A DNA stretch of 61,326 nt from Bacteroidales bacterium. Its GTDB lineage: Bacteria; Bacteroidota; Bacteroidia; Bacteroidales; F082. This document shows positions 17,848-27,115 of this stretch, in pieces. Below the pieces are notes generated by a model. That model was given only the letters and a program-made list of their open reading frames with translations, was not told the DNA's origin and did no database searches. The translations under genes and the position numbers were made by a program. The stretch is from contig JACZJI010000053.1 in NCBI GenBank assembly GCA_014860665.1, positions 1-61,326 on the forward strand. Direction: 5' to 3'. Each line of letters begins with the position of its first letter. The first letter of the stretch is position 1.

Positions 17848-18588
17848 TTAGAAAACTTTAAAGACCAGTTTAACAGCCATAAGCAAAAGAATAATTGCAA
17901 GGATTTTTTTTACAGTCTGCGGGTTTAATTTTTTATGCATAAACATGGTCCCCAATGTGGCACCTGCCACTCCTGATATTGAAGCAATAATGATAAGATG
18001 CCAGTCTACGACTCCCATAGACCAGTAGGTTAAAAAACCAGAAAAAGAGGAAAATGGAACAACAAAAGCTGTGATAGCAGCAATTTTCTTTGGGTTGAAA
18101 CCCAACATCAGCATTAAGGGGGAGATGATACCACCACCACCGATACCCAATAGCCCGGATAAGAGGCCAGCGAAGGCGCCAATCAAAGAAAGGGCAAAAT
18201 AGGGAGTGTCACTTCTGTAGGTTTCTTTTTCCTTTTTTTTGTGGAATAAAAACATCAGTCCGGAAAAAAGCAGGAAACCAATGAATAAAAGCAGAATGAT
18301 TTCCTTTGAAATGTATTGAGAAAGGTAGGCTCCCACTATAGCAAATAGAAAGGAGAATATTATGATGGGAATACCTACCTTAAAGTCCAGCCGTTTATTT
18401 TTAATATTTGTGATACTTGCTCCTGTCAGGCTTACTGTATTGTAAAAAAGTCCCACCGGTTTTGCCATTGTAATTGGAATTCCTAGTGATACTAAAATTG
18501 GTATCAAAATGATGGCAGCACCTATTCCTCCGAGTGAGAAAATGAAAGCTGCAACAAAGGAAATAAGGGCAATTATATAATTCAACAT
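17848..18588 (-). CDS. TauE/SafE-family membrane exporter
   Basis: Inner-membrane protein of 246 residues with about eight hydrophobic segments in two homologous halves, each carrying the glycine-rich motif of the family (LGGIGAAIILIP near residue 20 and GLLGIGGGGIISP near residue 143). Family members export sulfite or organosulfur anions, or other small anions; the substrate here is undetermined. It is the middle gene of a TetR, TauE, porin unit. A GTAAG-N6-CTTAC site lies 64 bp upstream and matches the one in front of tetR, so it is probably de-repressed by the TetR ligand. Confidence 0.9.
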   Translation of the reverse strand: MLNYIIALISFVAAFIFSLGGIGAAIILIPILVSLGIPITMAKPVGLFYNTVSLTGASITNIKNKRLDFKVGIPIIIFSFLFAIVGAYLSQYISKEIILLLFIGFLLFSGLMFLFHKKKEKETYRSDTPYFALSLIGAFAGLLSGLLGIGGGGIISPLMLMLGFNPKKIAAITAFVVPFSSFSGFLTYWSMGVVDWHLIIIASISGVAGATLGTMFMHKKLNPQTVKKILAIILLLMAVKLVFKVF

Positions 18589-18652
18589 TTTTTCGAGTTG
18601 TTTATTTTTAAATGATTTGTATTAGACCTCAACGAAATATTTTTATTATAGA

Positions 18653-18668
18653 GTAAGTATTTACTTAC
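18653..18668. promoter_or_regulatory. Predicted TetR operator upstream of the TauE/SafE gene
   Basis: GTAAGTATTTACTTAC has 7-bp arms GTAAGTA/TACTTAC around two bases. It shares the half-site and spacing GTAAG-N6-CTTAC with the site at 19282-19297 before tetR. It lies between tetR and the exporter gene. Confidence 0.8.
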
Positions 18669-18685
18669 ATATAAATCAAAAAAAT

Positions 18686-19276
18686 TTATCTTTCTAAAAT
18701 TTTAAGAAGTAAAATCATCATTCTGCTGCAGAAATTTTCTCTGTGAAATACGCCGCCGGCAAACACAAGTTCAATGTTTAATGCCACAGGAATTCCCATA
18801 TAAAGCATAGCAACCTGTTCAACGTCTGTACTTTCATCCCAGATTCCAAGTGCGATGCCATCAAGAACAATCTTACTGGCAAGACTTTTTTGATTGTTAA
18901 AAATATTTTGGAGGTTCTCTTTAAGCTCACGGTCATTTTTTTGAGTAGCCTCCGAGAATAATAACATTGTAATTCCTCTGTTCTCTGTAAGGTAAGTTAC
19001 TGTTGCACATAGTAATCTTTCAAGTCTCTCAGAAGGGCTGGATGAAGAATTCGCAATTTTTCTTAGATTTCCTATGAAATCGGTCTGCACATCTTTAATA
19101 ATTGAAAGTACGATGTCCTGCTTTGTCTTAAAGTGTCTGAAAATTGTCCCTTCGCTCATTCCAATTCTTTCAGCCAACTTTCTAGTTGACAGATTTTTTA
19201 AACCATCTGTATAAATAATATCCAGTACAGCTGATTTAATTTGTTCTTGTCTTACATCTGTTTTTTGCCGTTCCAT
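18686..19276 (-). CDS. TetR/AcrR-family transcriptional regulator
   Basis: Ligand-responsive repressor of 196 residues. The N-terminal helix-turn-helix is clear: IIYTDGLKNLSTRKLAERIG, then MSEGTIFRHFKTKQDIV (roughly residues 20-65). The helical C-terminal half (about 75-196) would bind ligand and dimerise; it contains one hydrophobic helix, VAMLYMGIPVALNIELVF. An operator-like palindrome lies 5 bp upstream of the ATG and a second copy precedes the exporter gene. I therefore infer autoregulation and control of the TauE-porin pair. The ligand could be the exported solute. Confidence 0.92.
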   Translation of the reverse strand: MERQKTDVRQEQIKSAVLDIIYTDGLKNLSTRKLAERIGMSEGTIFRHFKTKQDIVLSIIKDVQTDFIGNLRKIANSSSSPSERLERLLCATVTYLTENRGITMLLFSEATQKNDRELKENLQNIFNNQKSLASKIVLDGIALGIWDESTDVEQVAMLYMGIPVALNIELVFAGGVFHRENFCSRMMILLLKILER

Positions 19277-19281
19277 ATTAT

Positions 19282-19304
19282 GTAAGTAATCGCTTACAAA
19301 AGTA
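19282..19304 (-). promoter_or_regulatory. tetR promoter -7 box abutting its operator
   Basis: The operator GTAAGTAATCGCTTAC (19282-19297) has half-sites GTAAG/CTTAC spaced by 6 bp, identical in layout to the site at 18653. On the minus strand the -7 box TACTTTTG (19304-19297) touches it, so a bound repressor would cover the transcription start. A TTG at 19326-19328 could be the -33 element. Confidence 0.75.
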
Positions 19305-19446
19305 TAATTTATTTTAATACTCGTGCAATTTTTTGAATTTTTTTTGACAAATAAGTTATAATTGGTTTTATTTCAGTAGCTTATTTTCGGAGTTTGATTG
19401 TCGGATGGTTCGCATTTTTTAAGTTTTCTGTTGCAGAAATACATTG

Positions 19447-19454
19447 TACCTTTG
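19447..19454 (+). promoter_or_regulatory. -7 box of the NUDIX gene
   Basis: TACCTTTG lies 18 bp before the ATG at 19473. Its position inside the longer open frame supports the downstream start. Confidence 0.55.
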
Positions 19455-19472
19455 TCTGACAGTTTAGAGAAC

Positions 19473-20096
19473 ATGCGTAAAATTTTTTTTAAAGGTAATC
19501 GAATAAGTATAGTTAAGGATTCGGAAGACTCCAACAGTTTGCTGGTGGACATTGAAAGCAAAGAACAACTTCATAGCTTTTTGAAGGCTTGGTTGAAGGA
19601 TAGTAAGAAGAAGGATGTTGCGCTTTTTGGCTATGACCGGAAACGGTTGAAGTCTGACTTCAAGAAGTTTTTTTTCTATATAGAAGCAGCTGGAGGTGTT
19701 GTTTTTAATCAAAACAATCAGGTTTTGTTTATTTACAGGTCCGGGATATGGGACTTACCTAAAGGCAAAATTGATAAAAATGAGGCTGTAAAGCATTGTG
19801 CGTTGAGGGAAGTAGAAGAAGAAACTGGTGTAGGAGGACTTCAAATCAAGGAAAGATTAAAACCAAGTTACCATGTTTATTGGCATAATGACAATTGGTA
19901 TTTGAAAAAAACTTACTGGTTTTTTATGGAAACTTCTTCCAATAATGATCTGGTTCCTCAGGTTGAGGAAGAAATTACGGAGGCGCGCTGGATGAATCTT
20001 AATGAATGTCAGGAAGCGCTAAATAAATCTTATCGGTCATTGCATGAGAGTATTGGAAATGAAATTTGCCAATATTTTGAAAAACATAAGAAATAA
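19473..20096 (+). CDS. NUDIX hydrolase with an N-terminal extension
   Basis: Predicted nucleoside-diphosphate-X hydrolase of 207 residues. The NUDIX box is complete at residues 98-120, running from GKIDKNE through REVEEETGV, with the catalytic glutamates present. About 70 residues precede the NUDIX fold (IEAAGGVVFNQ starts it); they may form a small accessory domain. The start at 19473 (MRKIFFKGNRISIV) is preferred because the -7 box TACCTTTG lies at 19447-19454. A start at 19398 would place the promoter inside the gene. The substrate is unknown. coaD follows 75 bp downstream with its own promoter. Confidence 0.88.
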   Translation: MRKIFFKGNRISIVKDSEDSNSLLVDIESKEQLHSFLKAWLKDSKKKDVALFGYDRKRLKSDFKKFFFYIEAAGGVVFNQNNQVLFIYRSGIWDLPKGKIDKNEAVKHCALREVEEETGVGGLQIKERLKPSYHVYWHNDNWYLKKTYWFFMETSSNNDLVPQVEEEITEARWMNLNECQEALNKSYRSLHESIGNEICQYFEKHKK

Positions 20097-20143
20097 AGAC
20101 TGTCATGTAGAGAAATAGTTAGTTTCTATAGCAGAACCTTTCT

Positions 20144-20151
20144 TATTTTTG
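20144..20151 (+). promoter_or_regulatory. -7 box of coaD
   Basis: TATTTTTG is an exact match to the strong Bacteroidota -7 form and lies 20 bp before the coaD ATG. Confidence 0.6.
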
Positions 20152-20171
20152 TTCTGCAAATAAATATCAGG

Positions 20172-20645
20172 ATGAAAAAGATTGCAATATTTCCAGGCTC
20201 GTTCGACCCGATCACTAAAGGGCATGTTTCGGTCATAAAAAGGGCTATCCCGCTTTTCGACGAAATCATCGTGTCAATCGGAATTAATTCGGCAAAAAAT
20301 TATATGTTCCCTCTTGAGAAAAGGAGAGATTGGATTGAAAATGTATTTGCCAACGAACCAAAAGTGACGGTTCAGACATATTCTGGCCTCACCGTGGACT
20401 TTTGCAAAAAGGTAAATGCAAATTATATTCTCAGGGGCCTTCGGACAGCTGCTGATTTTGAGTTTGAGAAGGAAATTGCACACGTCAATAAAATGCTGAC
20501 TGACGGGATTGAAACAATGTTTTTACTTACGGAGCCTGAGTTTGCGCCTATTTCTTCTTCTATTGTAAGAGAAGTATTTCGTTATGGTGGTGATATTAGT
20601 AGTCTGGTGCCGCCGCAGGTTAAAATAAACTCAGAAAACAAATAA
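20172..20645 (+). CDS. coaD: Phosphopantetheine adenylyltransferase
   Basis: Adenylylates 4'-phosphopantetheine to dephospho-CoA, the fourth step of CoA synthesis, in the cytosol. The 157-residue protein has the nucleotidyltransferase motif GSFDPITKGH (residues 9-18), RGLRTAADFEFE in the middle and ISSSIVREV near the end. All are diagnostic, and the length is normal. It stands alone between the NUDIX gene and the redoxin-like gene; 128 bp follow before the next start. Confidence 0.97.
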   Translation: MKKIAIFPGSFDPITKGHVSVIKRAIPLFDEIIVSIGINSAKNYMFPLEKRRDWIENVFANEPKVTVQTYSGLTVDFCKKVNANYILRGLRTAADFEFEKEIAHVNKMLTDGIETMFLLTEPEFAPISSSIVREVFRYGGDISSLVPPQVKINSENK

Positions 20646-20773
20646 TGTTTTCTATTTCCTTATGACTTATTGGAGACAATATTCTTCTCTTAAATAGCGT
20701 TTAGATCACCTGAGAATAAAGTTGCTGGAATTATCATTTGTATCGGAAAACTCCGAAAGGTTTAGAGTGTAAA

Positions 20774-22183
20774 ATGCGTAGATACTTCATAATAAATCTG
20801 ATTTTTCTTACTGTAATCTGCACTGTTTCTGCACAGAATGTAGCTGTTTCAGGACAGTTAAAGGGTTTTGAGCAAGGTAGTATGGTACGAATTATTGTGC
20901 CTGAAGACCTTTTTTCAAAACTAGAACATACACTTGTAACAACTTACGCCGGACAAAATGGCGATTTCGCTTTTCATGTAGATATGAAATATCCTGTTTA
21001 TGCCCATTTGGCAGTAAATCTGAAAAAAGGCAGTATTTTTCTTGAACCAGGTCAAAGTTATCAGATGAAGATTGTTCGTGATACTATCGGGCAACATGGT
21101 TCTATTTTTGACCAGCAGCCACCTGAGATTGATATTCTGAAGGGAAATACTAGCCTTTCAAATCGGCTTGGAAATTTCAATGAGATCTATAACCAATTTC
21201 TTTTGGCTCATTTCAGGGATATTTATCTCTATCACAATACGGTGGTTCTAAATAATTTCAAAAAGGAAATTGCAGGCAAGTTTTCCAATGATAACTCACC
21301 TTATGTGAAGAATTATATCCGATATTCTCTGGCATCGCTGGAATGGGCAGCCAGAACTTCGACACTTAATTCATTTGGAAAGAAATATTTTGTTGGACAA
21401 ACTGTTTTGTATAATAATGTCCAGTATGTTGAAATGTTCAGAGACTTTTTTAAGGCTTTTTTTGAATCAACTTTGCACGATCCTGTTAATATGAATCATT
21501 TGGCGGAAATAATGCCGACCGGAAATTTTCAGAAACTGGATGAAGTTTTTTCAAAGGTGCCACTTCTCGAAACTGATACACGCGTCAGGGAATTAACAGA
21601 AATGGTTTCTTTGGAAAAGTATTTTTACAATAATGATTTTAACAGGTGGAATATTCTCCGGATGTACGAGAATATGTCTCTTCATTGTAAATACCCTGAA
21701 AACAGAAAAATTGCTCATGATTATTACGAGAAATTGAAGCAATTAATACCCGGCAGTAACGCTCCAGATTTCGACCTCCCTGGGTTCAGTGGTAAGGAAT
21801 ATACACTGGAAAGTTTCAAACACAAGTTTGTATTGCTGGCCTTTTTCAAAACCAACAACCCAATGTGTGAAAATCAGCTATCATACCTAAAGAAATTATC
21901 TGATCATGAAGATGATGATTTCACTCCTGTGGTGATTGTTGCTGGGAAAAATCCTGATTATTATTTAAAAGCATATTCGTCACAACAATACCCTTGGCCG
22001 TTTTTATTATTGGGAAAAGATATTTTACTTCTGGAAAAATATCAAGTGGTGGATTACCCATCTTATGTTCTTATAAATCCTGATGGAAGTATTGCCATGG
22101 CGCCTGCGCCAATGCCGGAAGAGAATGCTTTTCAGAGGATTTCAGATTACATAACGGAATATAAGAAAAACGTAAAAAATTGA
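20774..22183 (+). CDS. Exported TlpA/redoxin-like protein with a single active-site cysteine
   Basis: Secreted protein of 469 residues. The signal peptide MRRYFIINLIFLTVICTVSAQ fixes the start at 20774. An upstream TTG at 20738 in the same frame would put 12 residues in front and is unlikely. An N-terminal beta-rich region resembles the DUF4369 domain (VSGQLKGFEQGSMVRI), a helical middle follows, and a thioredoxin-like fold begins around residue 340 (GSNAPDFDLPGFSGKEYTLESF). Where TlpA proteins have WCxxC, this one has KTNNPMCENQL, so only Cys365 remains and the partner cysteine is lost. The paralogue at 37435 keeps WCPHC. A one-cysteine peroxidatic, isomerase-like or structural role is possible. 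Confidence 0.82.
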   Translation: MRRYFIINLIFLTVICTVSAQNVAVSGQLKGFEQGSMVRIIVPEDLFSKLEHTLVTTYAGQNGDFAFHVDMKYPVYAHLAVNLKKGSIFLEPGQSYQMKIVRDTIGQHGSIFDQQPPEIDILKGNTSLSNRLGNFNEIYNQFLLAHFRDIYLYHNTVVLNNFKKEIAGKFSNDNSPYVKNYIRYSLASLEWAARTSTLNSFGKKYFVGQTVLYNNVQYVEMFRDFFKAFFESTLHDPVNMNHLAEIMPTGNFQKLDEVFSKVPLLETDTRVRELTEMVSLEKYFYNNDFNRWNILRMYENMSLHCKYPENRKIAHDYYEKLKQLIPGSNAPDFDLPGFSGKEYTLESFKHKFVLLAFFKTNNPMCENQLSYLKKLSDHEDDDFTPVVIVAGKNPDYYLKAYSSQQYPWPFLLLGKDILLLEKYQVVDYPSYVLINPDGSIAMAPAPMPEENAFQRISDYITEYKKNVKN

Positions 22184-22202
22184 CAAGCTTTCAATACCTT
22201 TG
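22180..22202 (+). promoter_or_regulatory. Candidate secA promoter
   Basis: TTG at 22180-22182 and the -7 box TACCTTTG at 22195-22202 lie in front of secA, giving a leader of about 70 nt. The spacing is shorter than the usual 18-21 bp, so the -33 assignment is weak. Confidence 0.45.
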
Positions 22203-22275
22203 CAGAAATTAGCTGTCTGAAATAGTTGTTTAGGAACGATAGTTGATAGGACAGATTTTCAATACCTGAAATAAG

Positions 22276-25200
22276 ATGATTGGATTTATTAAAGGCCTTA
22301 TTGGCGACAAAGATACCCGCGATAAAAAAGCGATTAGTCCTTATGTAAATAAGATTAAGGATGCTTACGAGAGTATTAAGAATTTAAGCAATGATGAGCT
22401 TCGTGCAAAAACACTGGAGTTCAAACAGAAAATTGCTGATTATATCGCACCTGAAGGGAATGAAATTGCTAGCCTGAAACTCCAGGTTGAAGATAATTTC
22501 GAAATTGACATCGAAGAAAAAGAGAAAATCTACGAAAAACTAGACAAGCTTCAAACTCAAAGTTATCAGAAAACTCAGGAAATTCTTGATATGCTTCTGC
22601 CGGAAGCATTTGCTGTAATGAAGGAAACTGCACGCCGGTTTAAGGATCAAAAAGAAGTTGAAGTTACTGCTAATGACAGGGACCGTGATTTGGCCTCCAA
22701 ACTGGAAAATGTTTACATAAAAGGAGACAAAGCATATTACAAAAACCAATGGATGGCTGGTGGAAATATGATTGTCTGGGATATGGTACACTATGACGTT
22801 CAGCTTTTTGGAGGGGTGGTTCTCCACCAGGGAAAGATCGCCGAAATGGCCACAGGTGAAGGTAAAACCCTGGTTGCCACATTGCCGGTTTATTTGAATG
22901 CCCTTCCCGGAAAAGGAGTCCATCTGGTTACTGTCAATAATTATTTGGCAAAACGTGACTCGGAATGGATGGGAATGTTGTTTCAGTTTCATGGTTTGAC
23001 AGTGGATTGTATTGACAATCATGAACCTAACAGCGAAGATCGGCGTAAAGCGTATTTGGCAGACATCACTTATGGTACCAATAATGAATTTGGTTTTGAC
23101 TACCTGCGTGACAATATGACATCTGACCCGGCAGAAATGGTGCAGCGTGATTTTATTTACAGCATCGTTGACGAGGTCGACTCAGTTTTGATTGACGATG
23201 CTCGTACTCCTTTAATTATTTCCGGACCAACTCCAAAAGGAGAGGAGCACGAATTTGATGCGTTAAAAGGTGATGTTGAGAAACTTTACAACGCTCAAAA
23301 GAATCTGGTTTCGAGTCTGCTTTCTGACTCCAAAAAACTGCTTAATGATAAGACAAATTCAGAAAGCATTAAAAAAGCTGGGGAGCTTATTTTCCGCGCT
23401 TACCATGGTCTTCCAAAAAATAATGCTCTTATCAAACTGCTTAGTGAAGAAGGTAATAGGGCACTGATGCAGAAAACGGAAAGCTTTTATTTGCAAGAGC
23501 AGGCTAAAAATATGCATATTATCGATGATGAACTTTATTTCGTCATTGATGAAAAGAATAATACCTCTGATCTTACGGAAAAAGGAATTGACTTGCTTAC
23601 CAAGTCATACAATGATCCTGAATTCTTTATTCTTCCTAACATTGGTGAAAGAGTAGCTGAACTGGAGACACAAAGTCTTGATGAAAAAGACTACTTAAGG
23701 AAGAAATCAGAGATGATTGCTGATTACTCCATCAAATCGGAACGTGTCCATACTGTGAATCAGTTGTTGAAAGCATATACACTGTTTGAAAAGGATGTGG
23801 AATATGTGATTATTGACAATAAGGTCAAGATTGTGGATGAGCAGACTGGTCGTATCATGGAGGGGCGTCGATATTCGGATGGATTGCATCAGGCAATCGA
23901 AGCCAAGGAAAACGTAAAAATTGAAGCTGCTACCCAGACTTATGCTACGGTAACTTTACAGAACTTTTTCAGAATGTATAAAAAACTGGCCGGTATGACC
24001 GGTACAGCTGAAACTGAAGCTTCCGAGCTCTGGGACATCTATAAATTGGATGTGGTCGTTGTTCCAACGAATAAACCCGTTATCCGTGAGGACCATGAGG
24101 ATCTTGTTTATAAGACCAAGCGTGAAAAATATACGGCTGTCATCGATGATATTGAAAGATTAGTCAATGAAACGCGACCAGTTTTGGTGGGGACTACTTC
24201 TGTAGAGACTTCCGAGTTGTTAAGTAAGATGCTGGAAAGAAGGCATATCGAACATAATATTTTGAATGCTAAGTTGCACTTCAAAGAAGCACAGATTGTG
24301 AAAGAAGCTGGTTTACCAGGAAAGGTAACTATTGCTACTAACATGGCTGGTCGTGGTACGGATATCAAGTTAGGACCCGGAGTGAAAGAAGCTGGTGGTC
24401 TCGCCATTATTGGTACAGAACGACATGAATCTCGTCGTGTTGACCGTCAGTTGAGAGGTCGTTCTGGTCGTCAGGGAGATCCGGGAAGTTCGCAATTCTT
24501 CGTCTCACTGGAAGATGACTTGATGCGTATGTTCGGCTCTGGCAGAATTGCTGGTATTATGGACAGGCTTGGATTGGATGAAGGTGAGGTTATTCAGCAT
24601 TCAATGATTACCAAATCTATAGAACGTGCACAAAGGAAGGTAGAAGAAAACAACTTTGGTATCCGGAAAAGATTGCTGGAGTATGATGATATTATGAATT
24701 CACAGAGAGAGGTGATTTACAAAAGGCGTAAACATGCTCTTTTTGGTGAAAGGCTTGCAATGGATATTTCCAACATGATGTACGATCTGACAGAACAGAT
24801 TGTTAATGAAAATCTTCAAAATTCAGATTTTGAGAATTTTCAGATGCAGCTGCTAAGAATTCTGGCAATTGACTCGCCGGTGAAAACTGAAAAGGAATTT
24901 CTTGGAATGCGCCCCGATGAGTTGACTGAAACAGTATTTTCAAATCTGTACAAAAGTTATCTTGCCAAAAGAGAAAACCTGATATCCCAAACTTTTCCAG
25001 TGGTAAAAGACGTATACGAGAACCAGCGTCAATATGAAAATATCGCCATACCTTTCTTTGATGGCCAAAGACACGTTCAGGTCATTGCTAATCTAAAAAG
25101 ATCGGTTGATACAAAAGGGAAGGAAATTGCTCTTTCTTTTGAGAAAGGAATTGTCCTGGCAAATATTGATGATGCCTGGAAAGAGCAGCTCAGGGAGATG

Positions 25201-25572
25201 GACGAATTAAAGCAATCGGTTCAAAATGCGTCTTATGAGCAGAAAGATCCATTGCTGATTTATAAACTTGAATCTTTTAATCTTTTCAAAAAGATGATTG
25301 AAAAGATTAATCAGGATGTTGTTTCCTATCTTGTTAAGGCTGATATTTATAATCCGAATCAGGCACAATTTCGTGAAGCTCAACTTCCCAGTGGAATAGA
25401 TCGTTCTAAAATACGTGAGGCTCGTGGGGACATGCTTTCACAGGTTGATGCAGATACCCGTGAACAATCTAAACCACAGCCAGTAAAGGTTGAAAAGAAG
25501 GTTGGACGAAACGATCCTTGTCCGTGTGGAAGTGGCAAAAAGTACAAGAATTGTCATGGAAAAAATGCTTAA
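22276..25572 (+). CDS. secA: Preprotein translocase ATPase SecA
   Basis: Motor of the Sec pathway, pushing unfolded preproteins through SecYEG. The 1098-residue protein has the Walker A motif ATGEGKT (about residues 190-198), the Walker B-like [15 protein letters not shown], the helicase blocks [13 protein letters not shown] and [14 protein letters not shown], and the C-terminal zinc-binding SEC-C tail [14 protein letters not shown]. It is longer than E. coli SecA (901 residues). The extra length includes a lysine/glutamate-rich insertion in the first nucleotide-binding domain (about residues 335-440), typical of Bacteroidota SecA as far as I know. A small secreted-protein gene follows after 20 bp. 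Confidence 0.98.
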   Translation: MIGFIKGLIGDKDTRDKKAISPYVNKIKDAYESIKNLSNDELRAKTLEFKQKIADYIAPEGNEIASLKLQVEDNFEIDIEEKEKIYEKLDKLQTQSYQKTQEILDMLLPEAFAVMKETARRFKDQKEVEVTANDRDRDLASKLENVYIKGDKAYYKNQWMAGGNMIVWDMVHYDVQLFGGVVLHQGKIAEMATGEGKTLVATLPVYLNALPGKGVHLVTVNNYLAKRDSEWMGMLFQFHGLTVDCIDNHEPNSEDRRKAYLADITYGTNNEFGFDYLRDNMTSDPAEMVQRDFIYSIVDEVDSVLIDDARTPLIISGPTPKGEEHEFDALKGDVEKLYNAQKNLVSSLLSDSKKLLNDKTNSESIKKAGELIFRAYHGLPKNNALIKLLSEEGNRALMQKTESFYLQEQAKNMHIIDDELYFVIDEKNNTSDLTEKGIDLLTKSYNDPEFFILPNIGERVAELETQSLDEKDYLRKKSEMIADYSIKSERVHTVNQLLKAYTLFEKDVEYVIIDNKVKIVDEQTGRIMEGRRYSDGLHQAIEAKENVKIEAATQTYATVTLQNFFRMYKKLAGMTGTAETEASELWDIYKLDVVVVPTNKPVIREDHEDLVYKTKREKYTAVIDDIERLVNETRPVLVGTTSVETSELLSKMLERRHIEHNILNAKLHFKEAQIVKEAGLPGKVTIATNMAGRGTDIKLGPGVKEAGGLAIIGTERHESRRVDRQLRGRSGRQGDPGSSQFFVSLEDDLMRMFGSGRIAGIMDRLGLDEGEVIQHSMITKSIERAQRKVEENNFGIRKRLLEYDDIMNSQREVIYKRRKHALFGERLAMDISNMMYDLTEQIVNENLQNSDFENFQMQLLRILAIDSPVKTEKEFLGMRPDELTETVFSNLYKSYLAKRENLISQTFPVVKDVYENQRQYENIAIPFFDGQRHVQVIANLKRSVDTKGKEIALSFEKGIVLANIDDAWKEQLREMDELKQSVQNASYEQKDPLLIYKLESFNLFKKMIEKINQDVVSYLVKADIYNPNQAQFREAQLPSGIDRSKIREARGDMLSQVDADTREQSKPQPVKVEKKVGRNDPCPCGSGKKYKNCHGKNA

Positions 25573-25592
25573 TTTAGCAGAAACGATTTACG

Positions 25593-26033
25593 ATGAGATT
25601 TAAGACCGGATTTTTCTTGGTTGTTATCTTTGGTGTAATAATGTTCACTGTAACTCGATGTAATACCAGCCCGGTAAGCCCATCCGTTGTTACATATAGT
25701 TACGTTAATCCAATCTTAAATCCTCCGGATACCTTTCGTGTTGTTTATGATTTAAATCTTCTTGGTAACAGGGAAGCCTTGATTACTTTTCAGAACAGTG
25801 CAGTTTGGCACATTGAAGTGCAGACACAGAGTCTTGCCAAATTCGGTTTTATAAATCCTTCGGACAATTCGCTGGTTTATCTGGATGGTAATGATACTAT
25901 TGGGTTTCGCAGTGATATAGAGTATTCATTTATTTTAAATAACAGCAATACTGATTCACTAAGAGGATTGTATTTTGTGAAATTCACAAAGTTACCTGAT
26001 ATTGATTACAATACTTTTGTCAGAAAGTATTGA
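25593..26033 (+). CDS. Small exported protein, possible lipoprotein, unknown function
   Basis: I do not recognise the family. The 146-residue product starts with a hydrophobic segment (about residues 6-20) followed by TVTRC and then Asn-Thr-Ser-Pro. Cys23 is placed like a lipidated cysteine, but arginine just before it is not a standard lipobox residue, so lipidation is uncertain. The rest is beta-rich (VTYSYVNPILNPPDTFRVVYDLN, cut here as separate short strands), lacks cysteines and ends in an Asp/Tyr-rich strand, which suggests a small Ig-like or beta-sandwich domain. It follows secA by 20 bp and probably shares its transcript, though nothing ties its function to secretion. Confidence 0.65.
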   Translation: MRFKTGFFLVVIFGVIMFTVTRCNTSPVSPSVVTYSYVNPILNPPDTFRVVYDLNLLGNREALITFQNSAVWHIEVQTQSLAKFGFINPSDNSLVYLDGNDTIGFRSDIEYSFILNNSNTDSLRGLYFVKFTKLPDIDYNTFVRKY

Positions 26034-26308
26034 CTTGAAAATAAAATAGTTCAAGTTGTTCGCGATAAAGGAGAAATCAGGGACGGTAATTTTTCAATTG
26101 CAAACTTATTCTGAAGAAAATAGCGGACCATAAGAAAGAATTTTTAGCAGATGTTTGATTTTATGGAGGAAATGTCTATGTTTGTCCTCCAATATGAGTT
26201 TACATTTGTTTCGTAGGAAAAATTGTAAAGGATTTCTTGAAATTTGAGTTTAATTTTATTGGTGTGGTTTAAGCTTAAGTTCCCCTTAAATTAAGTAACT
26301 TAGAATAT
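26034..26308. other. Intergenic spacer with a perfect 7-bp hairpin and a possible 12-codon leader
   Basis: TGGAGGA (26164-26170) and TCCTCCA (26185-26191) form a hairpin with a 14-nt loop. No U-run follows, so it is not an ordinary terminator. The first arm contains GGAGG eight bases before an ATG (26178) that opens 12 codons ending at TAG, a rare Shine-Dalgarno-like arrangement in this AT-rich window. It could be a leader peptide for the sugar transferase gene, or chance. A second palindrome, TTAAGCTTAA, lies near 26269. Confidence 0.3.
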
Positions 26309-27115
26309 TTGACTAACAGCGAATTATATAATAGTTGCGATTTATCTGAATATTATAAGATAGGATTTGGTAAACGCCTTTTTGATATTGTATTTTCAAT
26401 ATTAGCTCTCATATTTTTTTCTCCCTTTATAGTAATAATTGCTATTGCTATAAAGCTTGAAAGTAAAGGCCCTGTAATTTTTTCTCAGGAACGTGTGGGT
26501 AAAGGTTACGATATATTCACTTTTTACAAATTCAGAACAATGTATCAGAATTCGGATCAGAATCTTGAAAAGTTGTATCCTGTAAACGAATATACGATCA
26601 ATTTAAAGGGAGAGGGCTGGATGAAGGATCTTGAATTTTGTCCTGAGTGCCGTAGTCTTGGGAAACCCTGTTCTCCGTTGTTGCAAATGGATGGAATTGA
26701 AATTTGTGAGAATTATTATCTGAGCCTGAAAAAAGCGAAATTGCTTCAACGCGTCTTTTTTAAGGCCAAAGATGATCCCCGAATTACTCGTGTTGGAAAA
26801 GTTATTCGCCGTTTTCATCTGGATGAAATCCCTCAGTTTTATAATGTGCTATTAGGGAATATGTCAGTGGTTGGAAACAGACCTCTTCCATTGTATGAAG
26901 CAGAAAATCTTACAACGGACGAATGGTCTTATCGATTTTTAGCACCGGCTGGAATAACCGGACTTTGGCAAATACATTCAACCACAGTTCATAACCCTGA
27001 GGAAAGGATAGCTATTGATAATCAATATGCTATGGTAGCTGATTGGTGGGTCGATTTAAAAATTATTGTGAAAACTGTTCTGACTTTCTTTTCATTTCAC
27101 TCTTCTTCATACTGA
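26309..27115 (+). CDS. Undecaprenyl-phosphate sugar phosphotransferase (bacterial sugar transferase family)
   Basis: Starts a lipid-linked glycan by moving a sugar-1-phosphate to undecaprenyl phosphate at the inner membrane. The 268-residue protein has the N-terminal membrane hairpin (about residues 22-50), SQERVGKGYDIFTFYKFRTM, and the later catalytic block KAKDDPRITRVGK, LDEIPQFYNVLLG, MSVVGNRP and PAGITGLWQ. Between these, residues 111-133 carry an insertion with Cys111, Cys114, Cys121 and Cys133 (CPEC first), which looks like a zinc knuckle. The frame has no ATG before the membrane helix. A TTG at 26309, directly after an in-frame stop, is the only reasonable start. The gene is far from any glycosyltransferase cluster, and its end overlaps the convergent M48 gene by 19 bp. 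Confidence 0.88.
   Translation: MTNSELYNSCDLSEYYKIGFGKRLFDIVFSILALIFFSPFIVIIAIAIKLESKGPVIFSQERVGKGYDIFTFYKFRTMYQNSDQNLEKLYPVNEYTINLKGEGWMKDLEFCPECRSLGKPCSPLLQMDGIEICENYYLSLKKAKLLQRVFFKAKDDPRITRVGKVIRRFHLDEIPQFYNVLLGNMSVVGNRPLPLYEAENLTTDEWSYRFLAPAGITGLWQIHSTTVHNPEERIAIDNQYAMVADWWVDLKIIVKTVLTFFSFHSSSY

Noticed and set aside
17778..17900. Longer start for the porin gene
   Set aside because: It would overlap the exporter gene and place 41 residues before an obvious signal peptide.
22540..23022. A 160-codon minus-strand frame inside secA
   Set aside because: It mirrors SecA codons, has no promoter and its product has no recognisable fold.
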